Source: Lysobacter sp. (GTDB lineage: Bacteria; Pseudomonadota; Gammaproteobacteria; Xanthomonadales; Xanthomonadaceae). Taken from it: a DNA stretch of 64,000 nt. A program made the translations under genes and the position numbers. Below are positions 24,268-32,401 of this stretch, piece by piece (the first letter of the stretch is position 1; every line of letters starts with the position of its first letter). The notes under the pieces were generated by a model. The model was not told the origin of the DNA and searched no databases. It worked only from the letters and a program-made list of their open reading frames with translations. Where the stretch lies: the NCBI GenBank assembly GCA_030151365.1, contig JASLDW010000052.1:1-64000 (forward strand), given 5' to 3'.

Positions 24268-25637
24268 GCGCGCTTCCACCTCACGCCGGCGGGGGTGTCT
24301 TCCAGCAGGATGCCTTCGCTCGCCAACTGATCACGAATGGCGTCGGCAAGGGCGAAATCGCGCGACTTCTTTGCTTCGTTGCGTTCGTCCACCAGCTGCT
24401 GGATGCGGGCGTCGTCGTCGCCGGAAGCGCCACGCGCGAACCATGCCGCGGGATCCTGTTGCAGCAGGCCCAATGCAAGCCCGGCCCCGAGGAGTTCGGA
24501 CTTGAGACGGACGCGATCTTCATTGCCGGCCTTGCGCGCCTCCGCGGCGATGCGGGCGATTTCGGCGAGCGCCTGCGGCGTATTGAGGTCGTCGTCGAGC
24601 GCTGCTTCGACACCGGCGGGAATCGCCGCGTCGGCATCGACATCGGCGAGATCGCGCAGGGTGCCGTAGAGGCGATCGAGCGTGCGGATGCTCTGTTCGA
24701 CCACCGCGTCGCTCCATTCCAGCGGTTGGCGGTAATGCGCGGAGAGCAGGGCATAGCGCAGCGCTTCCGGCGGATGCGCACGCACCAGGTCGTGGACCTT
24801 CTCGATGTTGCCCAGCGACTTGCTCATCTTGGCGCCGCCGAAGTTGAGCATGCCGTTGTGCATCCACCAGCGCGCGAACGGCTTGCCGCCATGGGCGCAT
24901 TCGCTCTGCGCGACTTCGTTCTCGTGGTGGGGGAACTGCAGGTCGATGCCGCCGGCGTGGATGTCGATGGTGTCGCCGAGATGCGCTTCCGCCATCGCCG
25001 AGCATTCGATGTGCCAGCCCGGGCGACCGCGACCCCACGGCGAATCCCAGCCAGGCAGATCGTCGGTGGACGGCTTCCACAGCACGAAATCGCCGGGGTC
25101 GCGCTTGTACGGCGCGACTTCCACGCGCGCGCCGGCCAGCATGTCCTCGGGATCGCGGCGCGACAGCTTGCCGTAGTCCGGGAAGCTGGCCACCGAGAAC
25201 AGCACATGGCCTTCGGCGGCGTAGGCATGGCCGTCGGCGATCAGTCGTTCGCACATGGCGATGATCTGCGGGATGTGTTCGGTCGCGGCCGGTTCCATGT
25301 CGGGCGCGAACGCGCCGGTGACGCCGAGCGCGGCCATATCCTCGCGATAGGCGGCGGCGAAGCGGTCGGTGATCGCCGAGATCGGCGTGCCCGATTCCTT
25401 CGCCGCGGCATTGATCTTGTCGTCGACGTCGGTGATGTTGCGGGCGTAGCGCAATCCGCCGAAACGCCGGCGCAGCAGGGACGCCAGCACGCCGAACACC
25501 ACCGGGCCGCGGGCATTGCCGATGTGCACGTAGTTGTAGACCGTCGGGCCGCAGACGTACATGGTCGGGCCGGAGGGCGAGGCGGGCACGAAAGGCTCGA
25601 CCGAGCGGGTCAGGGTGTTGTAGAGATGCAGGCTCAT
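24264..25637 (-). CDS. cysS: Cysteinyl-tRNA synthetase
   Basis: Class I aminoacyl-tRNA synthetase of 457 residues. Zinc ligand Cys29 is in YVCGPTVYN, the HIGH-type motif HIGN at 38-41, a second zinc block in GWHIECSAMA with HHENEVAQSE, and KMSKS in GAKMSKSLGN. The C-terminal DALR helical domain follows. ATG 25637 gives the canonical MSLHLYNTLTR start; an in-frame codon at 25685 would add sixteen residues without homology. The stop overlaps the sufE start. The gene is divergent from the AraC-type regulator, with about 100 bases between. Confidence 0.95.
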   Translation of the reverse strand: MSLHLYNTLTRSVEPFVPASPSGPTMYVCGPTVYNYVHIGNARGPVVFGVLASLLRRRFGGLRYARNITDVDDKINAAAKESGTPISAITDRFAAAYREDMAALGVTGAFAPDMEPAATEHIPQIIAMCERLIADGHAYAAEGHVLFSVASFPDYGKLSRRDPEDMLAGARVEVAPYKRDPGDFVLWKPSTDDLPGWDSPWGRGRPGWHIECSAMAEAHLGDTIDIHAGGIDLQFPHHENEVAQSECAHGGKPFARWWMHNGMLNFGGAKMSKSLGNIEKVHDLVRAHPPEALRYALLSAHYRQPLEWSDAVVEQSIRTLDRLYGTLRDLADVDADAAIPAGVEAALDDDLNTPQALAEIARIAAEARKAGNEDRVRLKSELLGAGLALGLLQQDPAAWFARGASGDDDARIQQLVDERNEAKKSRDFALADAIRDQLASEGILLEDTPAGVRWKRA

Positions 25638-25735
25638 CGGACGGGAAAACGTGACGAGCGCTGATTTTATGCGATGCGGGCTCAAAGCACTTGCCTCCCC
25701 GGGTTCGAGCCAAGTCGGGAGATAATCCGGAAGAC

Positions 25736-26839
25736 ATGAATCCCTGGGTCATCGTTTACTCGATCGGGGCCGCGCAGGCGGTCCTGTTGGCATTGGCATT
25801 GAGGCATCGGCAGGCCAACGCGCCCGCGAACCGGTTGTTGGCGGCATGGCTGTTGCTGGTGGGAATCGACCTGGCAACGAAAGCGGTTTTCCTGTCCTCG
25901 CCATCGCCGGAGAAATTCCGTGCGTACCTGTTCGTCGCGCAGTTTCCGCTGCTGCACGCCACGCTGTTCTATCTGTACGTGCGCACCTTGACCACCACGC
26001 GCCCGCTTGCCCTGCGCGATGTGCTGCATTTCACCGGATTCGCCGTCGCGCTCGTTTTCTTCGCGCCGGTCATATTCGCCGGCCATGCGCGCGTCGCGGA
26101 CCAGCTGCAGCTGTGGCTGGCCAATCGGGTGCCGCCACCGCCCCGCTGGCATCTCCTGTTCCTCTACGGCTGGAGCCTGGCCTACGTCGCTTCGGCACTG
26201 GTCCGCGTCATGCGCTATCGCCGCGACGTGCGCGAGCGCCGTTCCGATGCCGATCGCATGTCGCTGCGCTGGCTGGTGGCGGTCGCGCTGGGGCAAGTCG
26301 CGATCTGGACGGTTGCGGTGCTGCACGACGCCGCACGGTTCTCCGGCGTCGACTATTACCTGATCTACGGCGCCGTCGCGGCGTGGGCGTGCGCGCTCGG
26401 CTATTTCAGCCTGATGCAGTCCCAGGTGTCGCCGGAGCTTGTGGCGGGTGTCGATCCCGCGCCTGCCGCGGAATTGCGGATGGCCGCCGATCCCCGCCTG
26501 CCCGAGGTCCAGGCCAGGCTCGAGCGCCTGATGTCGGAAGAGGGGCTGTACCTTGAGCCGGGGTTGACGATCGCGCAGGTGGCCCGGCGCAGCGGATACC
26601 CCGAGTACCTGGTGTCGGCGACGATCAATCGCCGCTACGGCTGCACCTTCTGGGATTACATCAACCGCCAGCGCATCGAGGCGGCGCGACGCATGCTCGC
26701 CGATCCCGAAGAGTCGCGCACCATCCTCGACATCGCCTATGCCTGCGGATTCACCTCGAAGTCGACCTTCAATGCCGCCTTCAAGCGCGAGACCGCCAGT
26801 ACGCCCAGCGCAGCCAGAGCTCGCAGGCGACCAGGTTGA
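25736..26839 (+). CDS. Membrane-embedded AraC-family regulator
   Basis: A 367-residue protein with about seven hydrophobic segments in residues 1-230 (WVIVYSIGAAQAVLLALAL, LLAAWLLLVGIDLATKAVFL and others) followed by an AraC/XylS helix-turn-helix domain at about 275-360: LTIAQVARRSGYPEYLVSATINRR and ILDIAYACGFTSKSTFNAAFKRET. Such regulators are thought to sense membrane signals or small molecules through the membrane part. The C-terminus is short and basic (ARARRRPG) and its last 59 bases overlap the convergent DUF2306 gene. A target was not identified; the neighbouring genes are candidates. Confidence 0.82.
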   Translation: MNPWVIVYSIGAAQAVLLALALRHRQANAPANRLLAAWLLLVGIDLATKAVFLSSPSPEKFRAYLFVAQFPLLHATLFYLYVRTLTTTRPLALRDVLHFTGFAVALVFFAPVIFAGHARVADQLQLWLANRVPPPPRWHLLFLYGWSLAYVASALVRVMRYRRDVRERRSDADRMSLRWLVAVALGQVAIWTVAVLHDAARFSGVDYYLIYGAVAAWACALGYFSLMQSQVSPELVAGVDPAPAAELRMAADPRLPEVQARLERLMSEEGLYLEPGLTIAQVARRSGYPEYLVSATINRRYGCTFWDYINRQRIEAARRMLADPEESRTILDIAYACGFTSKSTFNAAFKRETASTPSAARARRRPG

Positions 26840-27413
26840 TCGACCAGCTCCCCCAGGCGGCGAAGGCGTAGACGACCTCGAAGGGCAACTTCAATGCCCC
26901 GGCGCCTATCCCCAGGATCAGGCGCAGCGTGACCGCCGCGAAGGTCATGGCCATGGAGCGTGCCATCCAGCGGCGATGCCTGACCCGATCCCCGCGGATG
27001 GCGTGACGGATGCCGTTGGCCGTCGCGCCGAGCCAGAGCAGGGCCAGGATGAGGAACCCGGCACCGGTCGCCCAGCCGCCGAAGGCATGGAAGGCCAGGG
27101 AGAGTCCGCCCAGTCCGCCGACCAGGATCGCGGCCGCGGACAACCAGCCACCGGTCCGGTGCACGGCGGGCAGGCGATGTCGTACCCATTCGCTGGCCTG
27201 CAACGGGGCCAGCAGCAGCGCCAGCCCGGCACCGAAGAAATGCATCGGCACGTCGATGCCGGACAGCGCGAACTTCCACGCGAACGGATCGCCCGGATGG
27301 AACGCCTTCCGGGTGAGGTAAGTGAAAGCGTAGGCGGCCACCAGGAGGCTGCCGGCGAAAAAGAACGAGAGCCAGGCTCCGTGGGCGATCTTGCGGACGA
27401 CGGTTCGTGGCAT
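26781..27413 (-). CDS. DUF2306 integral membrane protein
   Basis: A 210-residue protein with about seven predicted helices. It carries the DUF2306 blocks MHFFGAGLALLLAPLQ and HRTGGWLSAAAILVGGLGG, then HRRWMARSMAMTFAAVTLRL. Function is unknown; some family members are thought to be heme-related. ATG 27413 was taken because AAGGAG lies about ten bases upstream; ATG 27446 would add eleven residues. Its 3' end runs 59 bases into the end of the AraC-type gene on the other strand. The divergent-side neighbour is tRNA-Pro. Confidence 0.72.
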   Translation of the reverse strand: MPRTVVRKIAHGAWLSFFFAGSLLVAAYAFTYLTRKAFHPGDPFAWKFALSGIDVPMHFFGAGLALLLAPLQASEWVRHRLPAVHRTGGWLSAAAILVGGLGGLSLAFHAFGGWATGAGFLILALLWLGATANGIRHAIRGDRVRHRRWMARSMAMTFAAVTLRLILGIGAGALKLPFEVVYAFAAWGSWSINLVACELWLRWAYWRSRA

Positions 27414-27526
27414 TTCGGGAGGACTCCTTCGGATCGGAAGGGCCATGCTCGACAGGGAGACGCCGCCATGTCGTCCGAGTCGGCGGATTCGTACGCTCGT
27501 GGCACGCGGACGATTCGCCGCAAACG

Positions 27527-27546
27527 AAAAAACCGCCTTGCGGCGG
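27527..27546 (-). terminator. Intrinsic terminator after tRNA-Pro
   Basis: On the minus strand, CCGCC-GCAA-GGCGG is followed by six T (plus-strand A run 27527-27532). It lies 23 bases beyond the 3' end of the tRNA-Pro gene and matches a short stem with a stable GCAA tetraloop. Confidence 0.8.
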
Positions 27547-27568
27547 CTTCTGCGTACAACTCTCGAAT

Positions 27569-27645
<77 letters not shown>

Positions 27646-27715
27646 ATGAGCCGACAAGTTTAACCGCCCGCTCCGGGGACGGCAAGTGGGGCGGTCAGGA
27701 AACGGCGCGGCCCGC

Positions 27716-27721
27716 TAGAAT
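27716..27721 (+). promoter_or_regulatory. Candidate -10 box of hisS
   Basis: TAGAAT stands about 30 bases before the likely hisS start and predicts transcription from about 27728, giving a 24-base leader. No good -35 element is visible, so this is tentative. A leader this short leaves no room for a T-box or attenuator. Confidence 0.4.
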
Positions 27722-27751
27722 TGTCGTTTCCCCGTGTGGAATGGCGTGACC

Positions 27752-29113
27752 GTGATCAAACCGCGTACCCCGGCCGGCGTGCTGGAACTGTTGCCCCGCG
27801 AGCAGGTGGTGTTCCAGCGCATGCTGGACGGCATCCGTTCCACCTTCGAATCGTTCGGTTTCCTGCCGGTGGAGACGCCGGTGTTCGAACTGTCCGAGGT
27901 GCTGCTGACCAAGACCGGTGGCGAGACCGAGCGTCAGGTCTATTTCGTGCAATCGACCGGTGCGCTGGAGAAACAGGAAGCCGGGCTCCCGGAAATGGCG
28001 TTGCGCTTCGACCTGACCGTGCCGCTGGCGCGTTATGTCGCCGAGCACGAGCATGAGCTGGCGTTCCCGTTCCGTCGTTACCAGATGCAGCGCGTCTATC
28101 GCGGCGAACGCGCCCAGCGCGGGCGCTTCCGCGAGTTCTACCAGTGCGACATCGACGTGATCGGCAAGGACGTGTTGTCGCCGCGTTACGACGCCGAGAT
28201 CCCGGCGATCATCCATGCGGTGTTCGAAAAGCTGGGCGTCGGCGAGTTCACCATCCAGTTCAACCACCGCAAGCTGCTGCGCGGCTTCTTCGAGGGCCTC
28301 GGCATCGAGGGCGAGCGCCAGGACCTGGTGTTGCGCGAGCTCGACAAGCTCGACAAGCGCGGCGAGGAAGCGGTGCACGCGACCCTGACCGGCGGCGACT
28401 TCAATTTGTCGACGGAAACGGCCGATCGCCTGCTGGTGTTCTCGCGCATCCGTTCCAGCGGGCATGCCGATGCGTTGGCGAAGCTGGAGTCGCTGGGGAC
28501 GGGCACGCCGCAGTTCGAGGAAGGTCGCCAGGCCCTGCGCGACACCCTGGAGCAAATGAAGGCGATGGGGATTCCGGAATCGCGCTATGCGATCAACCTG
28601 TCGATCGCGCGCGGCCTCGATTACTACACCGGCATCGTCTACGAGACCACGTTGGACGCGCATCCGCAAATCGGCTCGGTCTGTTCGGGTGGGCGCTACG
28701 AAGACCTCGCCAGCCATTACACCAAGTCGAAACTGCCGGGCGTCGGCATCTCGATCGGATTGTCGCGGCTGTTCTGGCAGCTGCGCGAAGCGAACCTGCT
28801 GCCGATGACGGAAGGTGGCGTCGACGTGCTGGTCGCCTTGCTCGATGATGCCGGTTTTGTCGATGCGCTGGCGCTGTCGCAGCGCCTGCGTGCGGCCGGC
28901 TGGAAGGTCGAGACGCAGATGGAGCCGCGCAAGCTCGCCAAGCAGTTCCAGTACGCCGACAAGGCCGGCATCCGCGTGGTCGCCCTGCGCGGCGACAGCG
29001 AGCGTGCCAATGACCAGGTCACGCTGAAGGATCTCCGCAACGGCGAACAGCAGACGGTGGCGTTGGCGCAACTGGAGTCGACTTTGCACGGCATTCTCGG
29101 GGAGCAGGCATGA
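27752..29113 (+). CDS. hisS: Histidyl-tRNA synthetase
   Basis: Class II synthetase of 453 residues. Motif 1 is in GFLPVETPVFE, motif 2 in RRYQMQRVYRGERAQRGRFREFYQCD, the HisA motif in ARGLDYYTGIVYET and motif 3 in PGVGISIGLSRLFW; the anticodon-binding domain runs from about 355. The start is uncertain among three GTG codons at 27734, 27746 and 27752. I prefer 27752 because it gives MIKPRTPAGVLELLPREQ, as in xanthomonad HisRS, with GGAATG upstream. Its stop overlaps the ammonia-lyase ATG (ATGA), so histidine activation and breakdown genes share a transcript. Confidence 0.92.
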   Translation: MIKPRTPAGVLELLPREQVVFQRMLDGIRSTFESFGFLPVETPVFELSEVLLTKTGGETERQVYFVQSTGALEKQEAGLPEMALRFDLTVPLARYVAEHEHELAFPFRRYQMQRVYRGERAQRGRFREFYQCDIDVIGKDVLSPRYDAEIPAIIHAVFEKLGVGEFTIQFNHRKLLRGFFEGLGIEGERQDLVLRELDKLDKRGEEAVHATLTGGDFNLSTETADRLLVFSRIRSSGHADALAKLESLGTGTPQFEEGRQALRDTLEQMKAMGIPESRYAINLSIARGLDYYTGIVYETTLDAHPQIGSVCSGGRYEDLASHYTKSKLPGVGISIGLSRLFWQLREANLLPMTEGGVDVLVALLDDAGFVDALALSQRLRAAGWKVETQMEPRKLAKQFQYADKAGIRVVALRGDSERANDQVTLKDLRNGEQQTVALAQLESTLHGILGEQA

Positions 29114-30996
29114 TTCGCCTTGATGGTCATTCGCTGACGCGTGCGCAGCTGGTCGAAATCGCGCGTGGCGCGCAGGTCGAACTCGATCCGGCGGCGTTGA
29201 AGAAGGTCGAGCGCGCGGCGAACTTCCTCGCCGAGCAGGTCGCCCGCGAGGAGCCGATTTATGGCGTTTCCACCGGCTTCGGCAGCAATGCCGACAAACT
29301 GCTGGGCGCGCATCCGCTGCGCGATGAATTGCCGAATGCGAAAGCATCGGGACGATCGCTGCATGCCGAACTGCAGGACAACCTGATCACCACCCATGCC
29401 GTGTGCGTGGGCGAACCGTTCGCGCCGAACGTGGTGCGGGCGATGCTCGGCATCCGCATCAACACGCTGCTGCGCGGGCATTCGGGCATCCGCGTGCAAA
29501 CCTTGCAGTCGCTGGCGGCGATGCTCAATGCCGGCGTAGTGCCGGTGGTGCCGCAGTTGGGATCGGTTGGCGCCTCGGGCGATCTCGCGCCGTTGTCGCA
29601 CCTCGCGATCGTGTTGCTGGGTGGTGGCGAAGCCTTCTTTGACGGCGAACGCATGTCGGGCGCCGATGCGCTGAAGCGCGCGGGACTCCTGCCGGTGACG
29701 CTGAGCTACAAGGAAGGCCTGGCGCTCAATAACGGCACCGCGCAGATGCTCGCGACCGGCGTGCTGGCGCTGGACGAGCTGGAATACCTGCTCGATACCG
29801 CCGATCTCGCCGCAGCGATGACCATCGATGCCTTCGCCGGACGTCTCGGCGCGTTCGCCGAGGAAGTCCACGCGTTGCGCCCGCACCCGGGCCAGGTACA
29901 GGTCGCGAAAAACCTGCGCACGCTGCTGGAGGGGTCGACGCTCGCCGACATTCCCTATCATTTGGTGCCGCGTTTCCGCAGCTGGCTGCCGCAAAGCTGG
30001 GACACGCCGGAATCGCAGGCGCTGAGCTTCGATATCGGCTGGGAGTGGGTGCCGAATACCCAGCGCCATGGTCGCGAGAAGTTCTACCTGCGTTTCAAGC
30101 CGTTCCGCGGCGGCAAGAAGCACCAGCCGCAGGACAGCTACAGCCTGCGCTGCATTCCGCAAGTCCACGGCGCGGTGCGCGATGCGGTCGCGCATGCCGC
30201 GCGCGTGCTCGAGATCGAACTCAATTCCGTCACGGACAATCCGCTGGTGTTCCCGGATCGCGAAGCGCAGTACGTGGAAGAGCAGGTGATCTCCGCCGGC
30301 CATTTCCACGGCATGCCGCTGGCGCTGGCGATGAGCGCGGTGAAGGCGGCGATCCCGGTGCTGGCCTCGATCAGCGAACGCCGCATCAACAAGCTGGTCG
30401 ATCCCGCCACCAACGACGGCCTGCCGGCCTTCCTGATCGGCAACGAGGACGCGACCGAATCCGGCTTCATGATCATCCAGTACACCGCCGCGGCGATCGT
30501 CAACGATCTCGCCAGTCGCGCGATGCCGGCTTCGGTGTATTCGGTGCCGACCAGCGCCAACGCGGAAGACCATGTGTCGATGGGGGCCAACGAGGCGCGC
30601 CACGTACTGGCGATGTGCGCCGATCTCGGCAAGGTCATCGGACTGGAACTGATGACCGCCGCGCAGGCGCTCGATCTCCGCCGCGACATGATCAATGCCG
30701 CCCGCGATCTCGCCGATCGTGCCGACGCCGTGTCGTTCGCACGCAAGGTGCAGGGCGCACCACTGCCGGGCGATCCCGCACAGGCGGGTTTCATTGCCGA
30801 GGTCGATGCCTTGCGCGCCGAGCTGTCGGACGCAGAAGCCTTCCATCCCGGCGATGCGGTCAGGCGCGCCCACGCCGTGGTGCGCGGGGAGGTTGCCTTC
30901 CTGGAGCGTGACCGCGCGCTGGATGGCGATGTCCGTCGGGCTGTGGAGTTGGTGGCTCGGCGTCGGGTCGATGCCGGGCTGCGGGACATGGGCTGA
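29110..30996 (+). CDS. hutH: Histidine/aromatic amino acid ammonia-lyase with large insertion
   Basis: A 628-residue MIO-dependent ammonia-lyase. The self-cyclising Ala155-Ser156-Gly157 lies in GSVGASGDLAPLSH; Tyr51 is in IYGVSTGFG, the Asn pair in LNNGTAQM (207-209) and QDSYSLRCIPQVHG at 341-354. The selectivity site has THAVCVG, closest to the Ser-His of histidine lyases, so L-histidine to urocanate is the first guess. Compared with standard HutH (about 510 residues) it carries about 50 extra residues before QDSYSLR (WEWVPNTQRHGREKFYLRF region) and an extended C-terminus of about 60. No other hut gene is near, so tyrosine or another substrate cannot be excluded. Confidence 0.72.
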   Translation: MIRLDGHSLTRAQLVEIARGAQVELDPAALKKVERAANFLAEQVAREEPIYGVSTGFGSNADKLLGAHPLRDELPNAKASGRSLHAELQDNLITTHAVCVGEPFAPNVVRAMLGIRINTLLRGHSGIRVQTLQSLAAMLNAGVVPVVPQLGSVGASGDLAPLSHLAIVLLGGGEAFFDGERMSGADALKRAGLLPVTLSYKEGLALNNGTAQMLATGVLALDELEYLLDTADLAAAMTIDAFAGRLGAFAEEVHALRPHPGQVQVAKNLRTLLEGSTLADIPYHLVPRFRSWLPQSWDTPESQALSFDIGWEWVPNTQRHGREKFYLRFKPFRGGKKHQPQDSYSLRCIPQVHGAVRDAVAHAARVLEIELNSVTDNPLVFPDREAQYVEEQVISAGHFHGMPLALAMSAVKAAIPVLASISERRINKLVDPATNDGLPAFLIGNEDATESGFMIIQYTAAAIVNDLASRAMPASVYSVPTSANAEDHVSMGANEARHVLAMCADLGKVIGLELMTAAQALDLRRDMINAARDLADRADAVSFARKVQGAPLPGDPAQAGFIAEVDALRAELSDAEAFHPGDAVRRAHAVVRGEVAFLERDRALDGDVRRAVELVARRRVDAGLRDMG

Positions 30997-31098
30997 GTTT
31001 CGGTATCAGGCGCAACCGTGGCCCGCGGGCTTGGGTTGGTTGGATTCCCGGGCTGGCCAACCCCATGAACGCTTTCCAGCTGTGGGGCGTCGGGCCTC

Positions 31099-31129
31099 TT
31101 GACTTCGTGTCATTTCCATGGGTTAATGT
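31099..31129 (+). promoter_or_regulatory. Candidate promoter of the repressor-his operon
   Basis: TTGACT (31099-31104) and TAATGT (31124-31129) are spaced by 19 bases. The -10 box lies inside the left arm of the operator palindrome, so repressor binding would block RNA polymerase directly. The predicted start near 31136 leaves a leader of about 20 bases without a Shine-Dalgarno. Confidence 0.55.
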
Positions 31130-31150
31130 ATTAACGCGCTAATACATTAA
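31123..31150. promoter_or_regulatory. Palindromic operator upstream of TrpR-like gene
   Basis: A perfect inverted repeat, TTAATGTATTA (31123-31133) and TAATACATTAA (31140-31150), with the spacer ACGCGC. It is strikingly AT-rich for this genome and ends four bases before the start codon of the TrpR-like gene. Size and symmetry fit a dimeric helix-turn-helix repressor, most simply the product of that gene acting on its own operon. The position over the promoter and translation start supports repression. Confidence 0.85.
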
Positions 31151-31154
31151 TGCG

Positions 31155-31487
31155 ATGAAGCAGCGAGAAATCCCCGTTCTTCCTTACGATGCGGAAACCG
31201 CGATCTCGGCACTGGCCGAGGCCCTGAACGCCTGCAAGTCGGCACAGGAGATTCGCGCCTTCCTGGTCGACCTGTGCACGCCGGCCGAACTGGAGGCGCT
31301 GTCCGACCGCTGGAAGGTCGTGCCGCATCTGTTGCTGGGTGAGCCGTATCGGGAGGTTCACGAACGGACGGCAGTGAGTGTCACCACCATCGGCCGGGTC
31401 GCGCGCACGCTTGAGCGCGGAGCTGGCGGCTATGCCAACGCGGCGCGCCGTCTGCGCCTGCCTGAAACCTCCGGAGCACGATCATGA
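31155..31487 (+). CDS. YerC/YecD-family TrpR-like repressor of the his operon
   Basis: A 110-residue member of the TrpR superfamily. The core (about 35-95) reads IRAFLVDLCTPAELEALSDRWKV, then LLLGEPYREVHERTAVSVTTIGRVARTLERGAGGY, with the helix-turn-helix in the second block. TrpR relatives of this group linked to histidine genes have been proposed as histidine-responsive repressors (HisR/YerC). The gene is the first of the his operon, its stop overlapping the hisG ATG (ATGA), and the palindrome 31123-31150 precedes it. There is no ribosome site before ATG 31155. Histidine or an intermediate as corepressor is inferred, not shown. Confidence 0.88.
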   Translation: MKQREIPVLPYDAETAISALAEALNACKSAQEIRAFLVDLCTPAELEALSDRWKVVPHLLLGEPYREVHERTAVSVTTIGRVARTLERGAGGYANAARRLRLPETSGARS

Positions 31488-32401
31488 GTCCCCCCATCCA
31501 GATGACGCCGGTGCGCGACCGCCTGCGGATCGCGATCCAGAAGAACGGACGCCTCAGCGATCCGGCGCGCGCCTTGCTGGCGTCGTGCGGGTTGTCCTGG
31601 CGCGAAAGCCCGGACAAGCTGTTCTGCTACGGCGAAAGCGCACCGGTCGACCTGCTGCTGGTCCGCGACGACGACATCCCCGGCCTGATCGCCAGCGGCC
31701 TGTGCGACCTCGGCGTGGTCGGTCGCAATGTGCTCGACGAGCAGATGAGCGATCAGCGCGGCAAGGGCCGCGAGGCCAGCGTGCGTGAAATGCGCGCCCT
31801 CGGTTTCGGTGGCTGCCGGTTGTCGATCGCGGTGCCGAACGAGTGGCAGTGGAGTGGTCCGGCAATGTTGTCGGGCAAGCGCCTCGCCACTTCGTATCCG
31901 GCGTTGTTGCGCGACTGGCTGGCGCTCAATGGCGTCGAGGCCGACGTCGTCGAACTGTCGGGATCGGTGGAAATCGCGCCGCGCCTCGGCCAGGCCGACG
32001 CGATCTGCGATCTGGTGTCGAGCGGCGCCACGCTCGCCGCCAACCAGCTCAAGGCGGTCGAGGACATCCTGCAGTCGGAAGCGGTGATTGCCGGCCCCGT
32101 GCGCGAATTCGACCCGGCGCTGGCCGGCATCGCCGACATGTTGTTGCGTCGCCTCGATGGCGTGATGAGGATCCGCGACAGCAAGTTGCTGATGTTCCAG
32201 GCGCCGCGCGCGGTGCTCGATGACGTGTTGCCGCTGCTTCCCGACGCGGAACCGCCGACGATGTATCCGGTTGGCGGCGACGACATGCTCGCATTGCAGG
32301 CGTTGTGTCACGGCGTGGTGACCTGGCAGCGGCTGGAAGAACTCAAGCGTGCCGGTGCACGTGGATTGATGGTGTTGCCCGTGGAGCGGATGCTGGCATG
32401 A
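31484..32401 (+). CDS. hisG: ATP phosphoribosyltransferase, long form
   Basis: First and committed enzyme of histidine synthesis (305 residues), joining ATP and PRPP. The long form has a C-terminal regulatory ACT-like domain (about 230-305: MFQAPRAVLDDVLPLLPDAEPPTMYPV), so it needs no HisZ and should be feedback-inhibited by histidine. Core features are RIAIQKNGRLSDPA, the PRPP-type loop near DAICDLVSSGATLAANQL and LGVVGRNVLDEQ. It overlaps the repressor gene upstream and hisD downstream, each by four bases. Confidence 0.95.
   Translation: MSPPIQMTPVRDRLRIAIQKNGRLSDPARALLASCGLSWRESPDKLFCYGESAPVDLLLVRDDDIPGLIASGLCDLGVVGRNVLDEQMSDQRGKGREASVREMRALGFGGCRLSIAVPNEWQWSGPAMLSGKRLATSYPALLRDWLALNGVEADVVELSGSVEIAPRLGQADAICDLVSSGATLAANQLKAVEDILQSEAVIAGPVREFDPALAGIADMLLRRLDGVMRIRDSKLLMFQAPRAVLDDVLPLLPDAEPPTMYPVGGDDMLALQALCHGVVTWQRLEELKRAGARGLMVLPVERMLA

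Noticed and set aside
30997..31154. Histidine-rich leader peptide or T-box before the his operon
   Set aside because: No run of His codons, terminator/antiterminator pair or T-box motif could be found; the palindromic operator explains the region better.
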